From positions 5,369,496-5,433,495 of the forward strand of contig OY997640.1 of the NCBI GenBank assembly GCA_963921795.1: a stretch of 64,000 nt of DNA, in the 5' to 3' direction. The notes beneath the pieces are model-generated. The model ran no database searches. It saw only the letters and a list, made by a program, of their open reading frames with translations, and was not told the origin of the DNA. The position numbers and the translations under genes are program-made. The DNA comes from Nannobrachium achirus. Lineage: Eukaryota > Chordata > Actinopteri > Myctophiformes > Myctophidae. Shown here piece by piece: positions 43,071 through 55,347 of this stretch (position 1 is its first letter; every line of letters begins with the position of its first letter).

Positions 43071-44610
43071 CTAGAAAAATATTGTTCCTTCGAAACAATT
43101 GTGGGCTCGCTTCAAGCCGGAAAACAATGGCTATAAAAGTACAAAATGTCAAGATCGCAGGCAGTGCTCTCTTTGACGTTACTGACGTCAATGAAATTGG
43201 TCCATTTTGTTCCAAAAATGTGTTGTGCAAAAGTTGACCCGCTGGTGGCGCTATAACAGGCCAATGTAAGAAGGGTGGTATCTGTTCCTTGACCTATTGG
43301 GAATGTGCTTGCAAGATTTCACGCACATTGCAGGCTGTGTTCATGATTTGAGGTGTTTTTGGCTTTGGCCACTTTATCGCTGCTTGCAGCTATATTCATT
43401 ATTATAATTTTTTTGTGTGTGTGCACTTCATAGGCATATTAGATAAAGGTCCTTAGATTGTGTGTAGAATGTTTCATGCAAATTGCAAAAAAAAAAATCC
43501 TAACGGGTTTAAGCGTTTCACAAACTGCTCAAAATGATATAGCGCCCCCCTTTGGCCAATTGGGGTAAGATTGGTTTTAGTGATATTTGGACTAACACTC
43601 TACATCTTTGCCAAATGCCATGAACATGTTACTTTGCATGTATGATTTAGAGGCAGAAGAATAATTTGCATAAAACTGCAATATTCATTGAATTTATTTT
43701 AAAAAGCATGTTTCAATTTTAAAGAAATCCGATCTGACAGATCTTTAGATATCGGTCCAAAGTTCAAGTAAAAAAAGTTTTGTGCACGTGGAGCGAAAAT
43801 TCCAGAATAAAAGCGGGTTTACGCGTTTTACAAACTGCTCAATATGGCGGAAAATCGAAGGGCGGAGCTTACTTAACAACGACACAGATGTCTTCCGCTT
43901 GAGTCAAAGCACGCGTGTAAGAAGTTGCATGTCTTCAAACGAAACGAGTCATGACTTATGCCCGTTTGAAGTTTGAATTTTCAGACGCTTCGTATAGCGC
44001 CCCCCTTTGGCCGATTGGAATAAAATTGGTTTCAGTGATACTTTGACTAACCCTCCACATCTTTGCCAAATGCCATGAACGTGTGACTTTGTATGTATGA
44101 TTTAGAGGCAAAATAATTATTGGCATAAAACTGCAATATTGAGTGAATTATTAAAAAATAATGTTTCACTTTAAAAAAAATCTGGTTGATCAATCTGACC
44201 GTATTGGTCCAAAGTTCATGTGAAAAAAGTTTCGTGCGCGTAACAAAAAAAACCCAGGAGGAGATAGATTTTTACTGTTTTTCATATTATTCAAAATTCT
44301 GGGGGATCTAAAGGTCAAAGGTCAAAAGTCAGAGCGTAAATGTTGTTTGGCATGAGGAGACGCATACGTGTATACAGGTTTCATGGCTGTACGTATAACA
44401 GAGCATGAGCTATACCTGTTCAAAGTTCGCACTTTCGAAGGCTTCCTACAGCGCCACCATTTGGCCGATTGCTGTAAAAAATAATAGCACACTTCGCCAC
44501 TGTAAACCGAACACATTGATGTTTTTATTTTCATTTTCTCACTAAGTATGTAGGAGTAGAAAGGAACCGAAGTTTTGAGGAGAACTTGATATGACGGTTA
44601 GATATTGTCA
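43071..44610 (-). repeat. Array unit 4
   Basis: 1540 bp, TTGATATGACGG junction at its end. Confidence 0.9.
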
Positions 44611-46190
44611 CTAGAAAAATATTGTTCCTTCGAAACAATTGTGGGCTCGCTTCAAGCCAGAAAACAATGGCTATAAAAGTACAAAATGTCAAGATCGCAG
44701 GCAGTGCTCTCTTTGACGTTACTGACGTCAAAGATTGGTCCGTTTTGTTCCAAAAATGTGTTGTGCAAAAGTTGACCCGCTGGTGGCGCTATAACAGGCC
44801 AATGTAAGAAGGGTGGTATCTGTTCCTTGACCTATTGGGAATGTGCTTGCAAAATTTCACGCACATTGCAGGCTGTGTTCATGATTTGAGGTGTTTTTGG
44901 CTTTGGCCACTTTATCGCTGCTTGCAGCTATATTCATTATTATTATTTTTTTGTGTGTGTGCACTTCATAGGCATATTAGATAAAGGTCCTTAAATTGTG
45001 TGTAGAATGTTTCATGCAAATTGCAAAAAAAAAAATCCTAACGGGTTTAAGCGTTTCACAAACTGCTCAAAATGATATAGCGCCCCCCTTTGGCCAATTG
45101 GGGTAAGATTGGTTTTAGTGATATTTGGACTAACACTCTACATCTTTGCCAAATGCCATGAACATGTTACTTTGCATGTATGATTTAGAGGCAGAAGAAT
45201 AATTTGCATAAAACTGCAATATTCATTGAATTTATTTAAAAAAGCATGTTTCAATTTTAAAGAAATCCGATCTGACAGATCTTTAGATATCGGTCCAAAG
45301 TTCACGTAAAAAACGTTTTGTGCACGTGGAGCGAAAATTCCAGAATAAAAGCGGGTTTACGCGTTTTACAAACTGCTCAATATGGCGGAAAATCGAAGGG
45401 CGGAGCTTACTTAACAACGACACAGATGTCTTCCGCTCGAGTCAAAGCACGCGTGTAACAAGTTGCATGTCTTCAAACAAAACGAGTCATGACTTATGCC
45501 CGTTTGAAGTTTGAATTTTCAAACGCTTCGTATAGCGCCCCCCTTTGGCCGATTGGAATAAAATTGGTTTCAGTGATACTTTGACTAACCCTCCACATCT
45601 TTGCCAAATGCCATGAATGTGTAACTTTGCATGTATGATTTAGAGGCCGAAGAATAATTTGCATAAAACCGCAATATTGATGGAATTATTAAAAAATTAT
45701 ATTTCACTTTAAAAAAAATCTGGTTGATCAATCTGACCGTATTGGTCCAAAGTTCATGTGAAAAAAGTTTTGTACGCTTAACGCAAAAATTCCAGGAGGA
45801 GATAGATTTTTACTGTTTATCATATAATTCCAAATTGTGGGAGATCTAAAGGTCAGAGGTCAAAAGTCAGAGGCTAAAAGTTGTTCGGCATGAGGAGACG
45901 CATACGTGTATACAGGTTTCATGCCTGTACCTCAAACACAGCATGAGCTATACCTGTTCAAAGTTCGCACTTTCGAAGGCTTCCTACAGCGCCACCATTT
46001 GGCCGATTGCTGTAAAAAGTAATAGCGCACTTCGCCACTGTAAACTGAACACATTGATGTTTTTATTTTCATTTTCTCACTAAGTATGTAGGAGTAGAAA
46101 GGAACCGAAGTTCCCGTCTACTGTCTGACTGACTGATAGATAAATAATGACAATATCTAAAGTGTGCTCGCCTTATAGGCGAGCCCACAA
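44611..46190 (-). repeat. Array unit 5
   Basis: 1580 bp, longer by the intact 5' terminus (TTGTGGGCTCGCCTATAAGG read on minus from 46190). Confidence 0.9.
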
Positions 46191-48311
46191 CTAGAAAAAT
46201 ATTGTTCCTTCGAAACAATTGTGGGCTCGCTTCAAGCCAGAAAACAATGGCTATTAAAGTACAAAATGTCAAGATCGCAGGCAGTGCTCTCTTTGACGTT
46301 ACTGACGTCAAAGATTGGTCCATTTTGTTCCAAAAATGTGTTGTGCAAAAGTTGACCCGCTGGTGGCGCTATAACAGGCCAATGTAAGAAGGGTGGTATC
46401 TGTTCCTTGACCTATTGGGAATGTGCTTGCAAGATTTCACGCACATTGCAGGCTGTGTTCATGATTTGAGGTGTTTTTGGCTTTGGCCACTTTATCGCTG
46501 CTTGCAGCTATATTCATTATTGCGACCGTAGGTCGCACTTACTACAGAAAGCTCCACCAGGTGTCCGTGCGTCAGTCCGTCACACGTCAGACGTCACACT
46601 TTTGCCCTGCTCATATCTCCGCAACCGTTGCCCCGATCCATGCCAGATTTTGCACACACACTCCTTACCTGCCAAACTACAACCTCCAAGGACCCCCGGA
46701 GTTCCAGGGACCCCCAGGTCCCTGGGGGACCCCCAGGTGTAAAAAAAATACCAAATGTGCAAAAATGACCAAATGACCACCCCCACGGGGCTACTCACGG
46801 GGAATTCCCGGGGACCACCCACTCCTGCTACTCCAGAACGGATGCAAAAGTGGTGGCGCCCCCAGTGGAGGACCCCCTCCACTGCAGCTCACATAAAATG
46901 CCCTAACTCGGCCTAGGAGCGTCCGGGAGAGCCGGGGCCGGTACCTATTCGTCCGCCAAGGCAACGCGGAGACCCCACCCCTCATTTCTCACATGGCCCT
47001 CTTCTAGCGAGACTTACGGTCGCTTATCTCCCGATTAGGGAGTCTTACTGGTTATTATTTTTTTTGTGTGTGTGCACTTCATAGGCATATTAGATAAAGG
47101 TCCTTAGATTGTGTGTAGAATGTTTCATGCAAATTGCAAAAAAAAAATCCAAACGGGTTTAAGCGTTTCACAAACTGCTCAAAATGATATAGCGCCCCCC
47201 TTTGGCCAATTGGGGTAAGATTGGTTTTAGTGATATTTGGACTAACACTCTACATCTTTGCCAAATGCCATGAACATGTTACTTTGCATGTATGATTTAG
47301 AGGCAGAAGAATAATTTGCATAAAACTGCAATATTCATGGAATTTATTTAAAAAAGCATGTTTCAATTTTAAAGAAATCCGATCTGACAGATCTTTAGAT
47401 ATCGGTCCAAAGTTCACGTAAAAAAAGTTTTGTGCACGTGGAGCGAAAATTCCAGAATAAAAGCGGGTTTACGCGTTTTACAAAGTGCTCAAAATGGTGG
47501 AAAATCGAAGGGCGGAGCTTACTTAACAACGACACAGATGTCTTCCGCTCGAGTCAAAGCACGCGTGTAACAAGTTGCATGTCTTCAAACGAAACGAGTC
47601 ATGACTTATGCCCGTTTGAAGTTTGAATTTTCAAACGCTTCGTATAGCGCCACCCTTTGGCCAATTGGAATAAGATTGGTTTCAGTGATATTTTGACTAA
47701 CCCTCTACATCTTTGCCAAATGCCATGAACGCGTAACTTTGCATATATGATTTAGAGGCAAAAGAATAATTTGCATAAAACCGCAATATTGATTGAATTA
47801 TTAAAAAATTATATTTCACTTTAAAAGAAATCCGACCAGACAGTTTGACCGTATTGGTCCAAAGTTCATGTGAAAAAAGTTTTGTGCACTTGACGCGAAA
47901 ATCCCAGGAGGAGATAGATTTTTACTGTTTTTCATATAATTCCGAATTGTGGGAGACCTAAAGGTCAGAGGTCAAAAGTTAGAGGGTAAAAGTTGTTTGG
48001 CATGAGGAGACGCATAAGTGTATACAGGTTTCATGGCTGTATTTATAACACAGCATGAGCTATACCTGTTCAAAGATCGCACTTTCGAAAGCTTCCTACA
48101 GCGCCACCATTTGGCCGATTGCTGTAAAAAGTAATAGCATACTTCGCCACAGTAAGCTGAACACATTGATGTTTTTATTTTCATTTTCTCACTAAGTATG
48201 TAGGAGTAGAAAGGAACCGAAGTTTTTTGATACTTGATATGCCTGCCTAGTATAGAAATAATGACAATATCTAAAGTGTGCTCGCCTTATAGGCGAGCCC
48301 ACAATAAATAA
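46191..48311 (-). repeat. Array unit 6, interrupted
   Basis: 2121 bp because of the 532-bp family B insertion at 46520-47051; 1589 bp without it. Confidence 0.9.
46520..47051 (+). mobile_element. Family B element inside array unit 6
   Basis: Starts TTGCGACCGTAGGTCGC and ends with CGGTCGC, hairpin CTCCCGATTAGGGAG, TCTTACTGG. Neighbouring units read ATTCATTATTATTATT at this point, so the element sits between A and T with no target duplication. It gives an exact full-length copy of 532 bp with AGTCCGTCACACG microsatellite-like sequence near its 5' end. Confidence 0.85.
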
Positions 48312-49938
48312 CTAGAAAAATATTGTTCCTTCGAAACAATTGTGGGCTCGCTTCAAGCCGGAAAACAATGGCTATAAAAGCACAAAATGTCAAGATCGCA
48401 GGCAGTGCTCTCTTTGACGTTACTGACGTCAACGATTGGTCCATTTTGTTCCAAAAATGTGTTGTGCAAAAGTTGACCCGCTGGTGGCGCTATAACAGGC
48501 CAATGTAAGAAGGGTGGTATCTGTTCCTTGACCTATTGGGAATGTGCTTGCAAGATTTCACGCACATTGCAGGCTGTGTTCATGATTTGAGGTGTTTTTG
48601 GCTTTGGACACTTTATCGCTGCTTGCAGCTATATTCATTATTATAATTTTTTTGTGTGTGTGCACTTCATAGGCATATTAGATATAGGTCCTTAGATTGT
48701 GTGTAGAATGTTTCATGCAAATTGCAAAAAAAAAATCCTAACGGGTTTAAGCGTTTCACAAACTGCTCAAAATTATATAGCGCCCCCCTTTGGCCAATTG
48801 GGGTAAGATTGGTTTTAGTGATATTTGGACTAACACTCTACATCTTTGCCAAATGCCATGAACATGTTACTTTGCATGTATGATTTAGAGGCAGAAGAAT
48901 AATTTGCATAAAACTGCAATATTCATTGAATTTATTTAAAAAAGCATGTTTCAATTTTAAAGAAATCCGATCTGACAGATCTTTAGATATCGGTCCAAAG
49001 TTCACGTAAAAAAAGTTTTGTGCACGTGGAGCGAAAATTCCAGAATAAAAGCGGGTTTACGCGTTTTACAAACTGCTCAATATGGCGGAAAATCGAAGGG
49101 CGGAGCTTACTTAACAACGACACAGATGTCTTCCGCTCGAGTCAAAGCACGCGTGTAACAAGTTGCATGTCTTCAAACAAAACGAGTCATGACTTATGCC
49201 CGTTTGAAGTTTGAATTTTCAAACGCTTCGTATAGCGCCCCCCTTTGGCCGATTGGAATAAAATTGGTTTCAGTGATACTTTGACTAACCCTCCACATCT
49301 TTGCCAAATGCCATGAATGTGTAACTTTGCATGTATGATTTAGAGGCTGAAGAATAATTTGCATAAAACCGCAATATTGATGGAATTATTAAAAAATTAT
49401 ATTTCACTTTAAAAAAAATCTGGTTGATCAATCTGACCGTATTGGTCCAAAGTTCATGTGAAAAAAGTTTTGTGCACTTGACGCGAAAATCCCAGGAGGA
49501 GATAGATTTTTACTGTTTTTCATATAATTCCAAATTGTGGGAGATCTAAAGGTCAAAGGTCAAAAGTCAGAGCGTAAAAGTTGTTCGGCATGAGGAGACG
49601 CATACGTGTATACAGGTTTCATGGCTTTACCTCAAACACAGCATGAGCTATACCTGTTCAAAGTTCGCACTTTCGAAGGCTTCCTACAGCGCCACCATTT
49701 GGCCGATTGCTGTAAAAAGTAATAGCACACGTCGCCACAGTAAGCTGAACACATTGATGTTTTTATTTTCATTTTCTCACTAAGTATGTAGGAGTAGAAA
49801 GGAACCGAAGTTTTTTGATACTTGCACTGACTGCCTGCCTAGTATAGAAATAATGACAATATCTAAAGTGTGCTCGCCTTATAGGCGAGCCCACAATGAC
49901 AATATCTAAAGTGTGCTCGCCTTTAGGCGAGCCCACAA
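48312..49938 (-). repeat. Array unit 7
   Basis: 1627 bp; its 5' hairpin terminus is present twice in tandem (49854-49897 and 49898-49938). Confidence 0.9.
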
Positions 49939-50130
49939 CTACTGCATGCATGCAACATTGCAACTCCAAATGTACCGCGCCGCGCACGCACAGACATTTA
50001 CGAGGAACGTGCATGTTTGGATCGATGACTCCCTCAAAAATACCATCAAGCGACCATACTTCTGCGTCTTGAAAGCCTTGGATCGGCCGCGCCGTGCAGT
50101 GGCTCTCTGTTTCGTGAAGTGTGTCTGTGT

Positions 50131-50538
50131 ATAGAGCATCGCAGCGGAAGTTGATTCCTGGGGTCACTACGTCATTCCCCATTCATTTTCGCCATAGACT
50201 TTTACAAAAATATTTATAACAATTATGTTAAGCCTCGAACCAAGCCATCCAGGATGGAGGTGAATCATGACCATATAACCTTTTTTTCTATGAAAAGAAC
50301 ATTTTGAAAATCCCTAAACAAAGGGTAGTTATTAAATGTAGTATATCAAATAATGTAATATTAAAATATGTTTTCACATAGGATCAAAGGTTATATGGTC
50401 ATGATTCACCTCCAGCCTGGATGGCTTGGTTCGAGGCTTAACATAATTGTTATAAATATTTTTGTAAAACTCTATGGCGAAAATGAATGGGGAATGACGT
50501 AGTGACCCCAGGAATCCACTTCCGCTGCGATGCTCTAT
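50131..50538. mobile_element. Long-armed foldback element
   Basis: Two arms of about 155 bp (ATAGAGCATCGCAGCGGAAG and its inverse at the right end), nearly perfect, around a 95-bp AT-rich centre. TA-type flank. No coding capacity. Confidence 0.88.
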
Positions 50539-51689
50539 TTATGTGCGCCCGCTCATCTGAGCCGTGAGTGTGTGTGTATTTTCATGGGCCGGTCAATTGG
50601 CCGCCGCATCAGTAACCAGCGGCCACTGACATAAATTCTCAGCACTGCTCAGCATGCATGATGCTCTGGGACCACCAGAGCAGGACTGCAACTTGTACTA
50701 AAAATTAGCAAGTAGCAGCCAGCCTACTTTAGTGGCAGCCAACAGTATACATATGGTGCTGATTAGCCTACCTTTGCAATGTAAGGATATATTCCATAAT
50801 CCTGTGTCAATGTCGTCTCAAAGAAGAAGAAAAAGAAAAAAAAGCATCGTGTCACCATGCTTTCCTGCCTCCAGTCCAGACGGTCCATGCAGAAGCTCGA
50901 AGGAGTTTACTTTCACTTTAATTTAACAGAATGCAACAGAATTGCACAATTGCAAAAGCTTTTGCAAGCTACAGAAAAGGCCATTAGTCCCTTTATTTTA
51001 GCCAGTTTAAAAGGAAAATCAGCTCCAGTTTCTCTGTTGCTGAAAAGAAAAAGTCCGTTCACTTAATTGTCCACACGCTGGATTAATGAATGTCCACAGG
51101 TGAAGCCTGTTAAAGGTCATTAATAGTCTCCTCTGATAGTTTCACAAAGTACACTAAGCAACAGAAATGTATAATGTAACATTTTAAGTCCCTGACAGAG
51201 GTTTTACAAGCCAATTCAATAGCAGCAACATTGTCATGAGGTAATTTTTGCCCTTAAATATTTGAAAGGAACAGACTAGAGTCAGATTATTGTGACATAA
51301 GGTACATTTCCCAATAATAAAATCTAATAATTCGCTCCAACGTGATACATCAACTGTGTCAACGACCCATGTCCTTTTTTATTTGCAAATCGCTATTTCA
51401 TTGTTTTATTTGTTGAAAGGTGTGAATAGAGGTCTCATTAAATTCTCCCCCCCCCCCAAATGAGAGACAGAGTGGGAATGTTTCTGTCTGCAAATACACA
51501 TTAATGTCCTCTTTTATATGCAAATCGCTATTGCAGTGTCATGTATTTGAGTGTTTTCTTTGTTGAAATAGTGTTCTCTCTCTCTCTTTTATAAAGAGAT
51601 AGTCACGTTTAAGTAATTAGTGCTTATTATTAAACATTACTCTTATTGCTTCAGTCATCAAATCAATTTCAGTAGGCTTACTTTTAGCC

Positions 51690-51690
<1 letters not shown>
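50539..51690. other. Non-coding stretch
   Basis: No gene recognised; short open stretches (for example 50857-51066) lack homology I can see. Confidence 0.4.
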
Positions 51691-51727
<37 letters not shown>

Positions 51728-51739
51728 CTGTTAATTAAT

Positions 51740-51820
<81 letters not shown>
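51690..51820. repeat. (AAT)n then (AC)n microsatellites
   Basis: AAT repeat 51690-51724, then AC repeat 51741-51820. Confidence 0.97.
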
Positions 51821-51822
<2 letters not shown>

Positions 51823-51893
51823 AAAATACATGAAGAAACAGTGCTTTTTGTGGGCAACATGGCTTGGAGCAGCTGTGCGTGTAACACTAGGAT

Positions 51894-51922
51894 GAGGCCG
51901 CCGAAGGCGGCCGAAATTCTAG
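51894..51922 (+). mobile_element. Possible fourth rolling-circle-type 3' end
   Basis: Hairpin GGCCGCCGAAGGCGGCC, then GAAATTCTAG and T. Same hairpin-spacer-CTAG order as families A and C. The 5' end was not found, so the element's extent is unknown. Confidence 0.45.
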
Positions 51923-52082
51923 TCTGTTTACAATTGCCTTCCCCAGTTGACCTTTTATTGTCTTATTGCACTTTCCTTACTTAGTTATTTTTCCTAATAA
52001 AGTTGTTGCCCTTACCTACCCTCCCCCCTAGCACCCCTAGGCCACATGTGGAAAGCGACTTAGAATACTCAGAAAAAAAAGA

Positions 52083-52085
<3 letters not shown>

Positions 52086-52149
<64 letters not shown>
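52086..52149. repeat. (GT)n microsatellite
   Basis: 64 bases of GT. Confidence 0.97.
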
Positions 52150-52150
<1 letters not shown>

Positions 52151-52560
52151 AATAATAGACTATACTGCATAGAGACAATGCTTTTGTTATCATCAAAGGT
52201 CCTCAGCTTAGCGGCTCTGTTCAAGTTATGGTAGATTTGTCATGAAACCTGCCATTTGAATCTACAGAGGTTTCCGTCTGGAACATGTAGGCCTACATAC
52301 ATACAGTACGTATCTAAACAGGAAATAGTCTGTGGTGTGCTGTCCATGAAGGGGCATGATATAGGTAGCCTGGTTCCAGCCCATAGACCCCGCCCACTCT
52401 CAGAGTGGAATGTTTCTGAGCCTGAAATCAGGCTACATGATAGGTGGTTAACATAGGTTACTTGGAAACACAGCTTACAAAACCAAGATAGAGGAACCAT
52501 TTCTTCAGAAGTATGAGAACGGAAACATTGGTTTTGTGAACATCTCCTTTCATATTTCAA
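52150..52560 (+). pseudogene. Relic of SLAM-type intron 1 (a)
   Basis: ATAGACTATACTGCATAGAG, TTCAAGTTATGGTAGAT, CATGAAACCTGCCATTTG and TTTCTTCAGAAGTATGAGAA match 53430-53740 and parts of SLAM-A (1990-2050) and SLAM-B (28520-28610) introns. No exon is left. Confidence 0.5.
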
Positions 52561-52580
52561 GTGTTTAAAAAATATAATTA

Positions 52581-52992
52581 TTGCGACCGTCAGGTCGCAG
52601 TTACTATAAAAACCTCCACCGGCTGTCAGTCAGTCTGTCAGTCAGTACGTTAGTCAGTCTGTCCGTCAGTCTGTCCGTCACACGTCACGTCACACTTTTG
52701 TCCTATTCATATTTCTGCCATGCACTGTTGCCCCTATCCATGCCAAACTTTGCACACACACTCCTTGGCTGCCAAACCACAACCTCCACCCCTAATTCCT
52801 CACATGCCCCTCTTCTAGCGCCACCATGAGGCCGATTCTTGCAAAACAAAAAATCACACAAAGCGGTACACAGTATCTCTAAAGTCATGTCATCAACATG
52901 GATTGTCCCATTTCCCATTCCCTCCTGATTGGCTATATTGCCTTCTAAAGTTATATTCGACCTGACGGTCGCTTATCTCCAAAGTTTATTGG
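52581..52992 (+). mobile_element. Family B element
   Basis: Starts TTGCGACCGTCAGGTCGC, then a GTCA/GTCTGTC-rich microsatellite, then the GCACACACACTCCTTGG and GCGCCACCATGAGGCCGA blocks, ending ACGGTCGCTTATCTCC ... TTTATTGG. 412 bp, shorter than the 46520 copy. Confidence 0.7.
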
Positions 52993-53000
52993 TAATAAAA

Positions 53001-53035
53001 CCAGTAAGACTCCCTAATCGGGAGATAAGCGACCG
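53001..53035 (-). mobile_element. Family B 3' end, opposite orientation
   Basis: CCAGTAAGACTCCCTAATCG then GGAGATAAGCGACCG, the exact minus-strand 3' terminus of family B, abutting the previous element. Confidence 0.7.
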
Positions 53036-53142
53036 TTGTAAAACTAGTGTCTGGCAAGTGTAGCAAAAATTAGGAAAAAGAGAATTACATGTACAGTATA
53101 ATGAGAAGACACAATAGTAACGTTTACTGCTAATAAATCACT

Positions 53143-53172
53143 CTGGATAAGAGTGTCTGCTAAACGCATAGT
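53143..53172 (+). repeat. SINE tail fragment
   Basis: CTCTGGATAAGAGTGTCTGC followed by TAAACGC, the conserved 3' tail of many fish SINEs. Confidence 0.6.
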
Positions 53173-53262
53173 AGCTTTAATTAATCTCCATTTAGCAGAC
53201 TCATAAACTTTGAGGATAGAGGCTTCTTCCTTCCTACTGTTAAGTGGGCTTGAACTGTAAAC

Positions 53263-53274
<12 letters not shown>

Positions 53275-53338
<64 letters not shown>

Positions 53339-53345
53339 GGGGGGG
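53275..53345. repeat. (GA)n then G-run
   Basis: 57 bases of GA followed by GGTGG and 12 G. Confidence 0.97.
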
Positions 53346-53429
53346 CATGGAGGCAAAATTAACTTTTAAACATATATTTTAGTTGAAATGCAAAATAAAA
53401 CAGGAGGGGTCTAATATATGTGAATATGC

Positions 53430-53740
53430 TCAGTCTAGTCTATAATAGACTCATAGAGACAATGCTTCCCTGCATCAAAGCTCAGCCTCAGCTTGGCGGC
53501 ACTGTTCAAGTTATGGTAGATCTGTGTCATGAAACCTGCCATTTGGTTTCCGTTCTGTATTTCACTGGAACATGTACCTATTTCGAAACAGGAAATAGTG
53601 TGTGGTGTGCTGTCCGTGCACTCAGAGGGGTCTAAAACAAGTGGTTTTCATACGTTACTAGGAAATACAGCTTATATGACTATGGTCATAAAACCAAGAT
53701 GAAGGAGCCATTTCTTCAGAATAGTGAGAACGGAAACTTT
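53430..53740 (+). pseudogene. Relic of SLAM-type intron 1 (b)
   Basis: Second copy of the 52150 relic, better preserved (CCGTTCTGTATTTCACTGG, AAACAGGAAATAGTGTGTGG). It lies where the SLAM-type partner of NITR-2 would be expected. Confidence 0.5.
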
Positions 53741-53771
53741 GTGTGTGTGTGTGTGCGTGTGCGTGTGCGTG

Positions 53772-53810
<39 letters not shown>

Positions 53811-53812
53811 TT
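53739..53812. repeat. (GT)n / (GCGT)n microsatellite
   Basis: GT units passing into GCGTGC units. Confidence 0.95.
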
Positions 53813-55082
53813 GTGTTTCTTTGCTCACAGTGCTACACAACAGGTCAGAATGAAAAGCCTATAACAACACTTTGCTGTTGTATAATTACTGTAAATCACT
53901 GTAAATCATGGCCTCTTCGTGCAAATTGTTTTATTAAAAGTTATATGGTGATAAACATCTTCATAATCCTGTGTGAGGATGAATGTGCATCTTCTTCCTG
54001 CCCCATTTCATTCTCTGGATTACCGTATGTAAAGAAAAAAAAAAAAAGATTATGTAAAACCATAAATGGAATAAATGAAAATGAAATGACATTTTAGTTT
54101 TTGGGTGTGGGACAATAAAGCTTGGGAGTGTTTTTCTTTTTGTTTTTAAAGGTCAGAAGGATTTCACTCAATACAGTAACAGCTTGTTGTTTGGATAGAT
54201 ATACAGTGGCTGATATAATAATAATTACTCAGTAGCACCTGCTACTGAGTATGATGTGAACAGTAGTGCAGTGATTTGTTTCAGCGTTTCAATGTTTATT
54301 TGTTTCAGTATGAAAATTCACAATGACATATCAACTTATAAATCATAGTAAGTAGGCTACATATCAGATTGTCTCCTCTATGCTGTGACATTGAAGCTGC
54401 AGGCCTGACTTCCTGTCCTCAGTGTCGTCATGGAAACTCAAACTTATGTGAGCACACAGTGAGAACAGAAGCTTTCAGCTACTGTGAAGGCTTGTCCATT
54501 GTCTATCCGAAACCAAATTTTCTTCTTAGAGTTCCGACTTTCAGACGTGCAGATTTCTGAACTCTAATTCAGTGTAATGCTTTTCAGAAGTCACGAGTGA
54601 CATCATTTTGTAGTCAAACCGGACCTTTCCGATGAAAGGTTCGGTTTCAGAGAGACTATGGACAGGCCTTGAGTCTTGAGGTTGAAAGCTGCAAACAGCA
54701 TTAACATATGATCAGGACAAAGTATTTACTTGAGAGTCTTCCAGCTGACCATGCTGTGTCTGTGTGGGATAATGACTATGGCTCCCCTGTGACTTTTGCC
54801 CACTGTCAGAACATACATGTACAATCATTGTGAACAAACCACATTTATTACACCTATAGAGGGTGACATCATCATCATACCAGGAAGTTATGCGGGAACG
54901 CCTAAAGTGGCAAAAAACTACTTTCTGGCCTTGATAGCCCATACATTCAAACAGTCCTATCTGATTGTTTTAAACAACATTAAATGACGTTAAACTCACT
55001 TTGCCACTCAATATGCCATTCACTTTATGCATGCGCATACCCTCTATTGCATTATATTGTAATTTTAAGATTTTTTTAAATT

Positions 55083-55347
55083 GGTGAGACATAGGTGGTA
55101 CAATAAATGGTGCATTTATCCAAGGCGCTTTACAGAGATTGTGCATAACATTCACCCATTCACACACACATTGATGTCAGAGGAAACCATGCAAGGTACC
55201 AACCTGCTCACCAGGAACAACTGGGGGTTCAGAGTCTTGCAGTCTCAAGGACTCTTCAACACCAACTCTGGGGGAGCCCGGGATCGAACCAGGAACCCTC
55301 CATGTTCTAATGACGGTTTCTCTACCCCTAAGCCATTGCCACCCTCA
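55083..55347 (-). repeat. tRNA-derived SINE
   Basis: On the minus strand: A box TGGCTTAGGGGTAGAG, B box GGTTCGATCCC, and tail GTAAAGCGCCTTGGATAAAT. Both polymerase III boxes are intact in sequence. Absent from NITR-1 block. Confidence 0.7.

Larger units (their letters stand above)
38460..49938 (-). repeat. Tandem array of seven family A units
   Basis: Seven head-to-tail copies, period about 1540 bp, starts at 38460, 39990, 41530, 43071, 44611, 46191 and 48312. On the minus strand each copy ends with hairpin ATTGTTTCGAAGGAACAAT, then ATTTTTCTAG; complete 5' ends (TTGTGGGCTCGCC hairpin) survive only in units 5-7. Each unit holds two diverged 150-bp copies of a GGCCAATTGG...CATGAAC block about 455 bp apart. 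Rolling-circle elements form such arrays when the terminator is skipped; unequal crossing-over would also do. Confidence 0.9.

Noticed and set aside
49769..50182. 137-codon minus-strand frame at the array's right edge
   Set aside because: It straddles the repeat terminus, unique flank and a foldback arm; a chance frame over a junction.
50857..51066. Open frame MLSCLQSRRSMQKLEGVYF...
   Set aside because: No recognisable domain, unremarkable length for chance, no splice or start context beyond an ATG.
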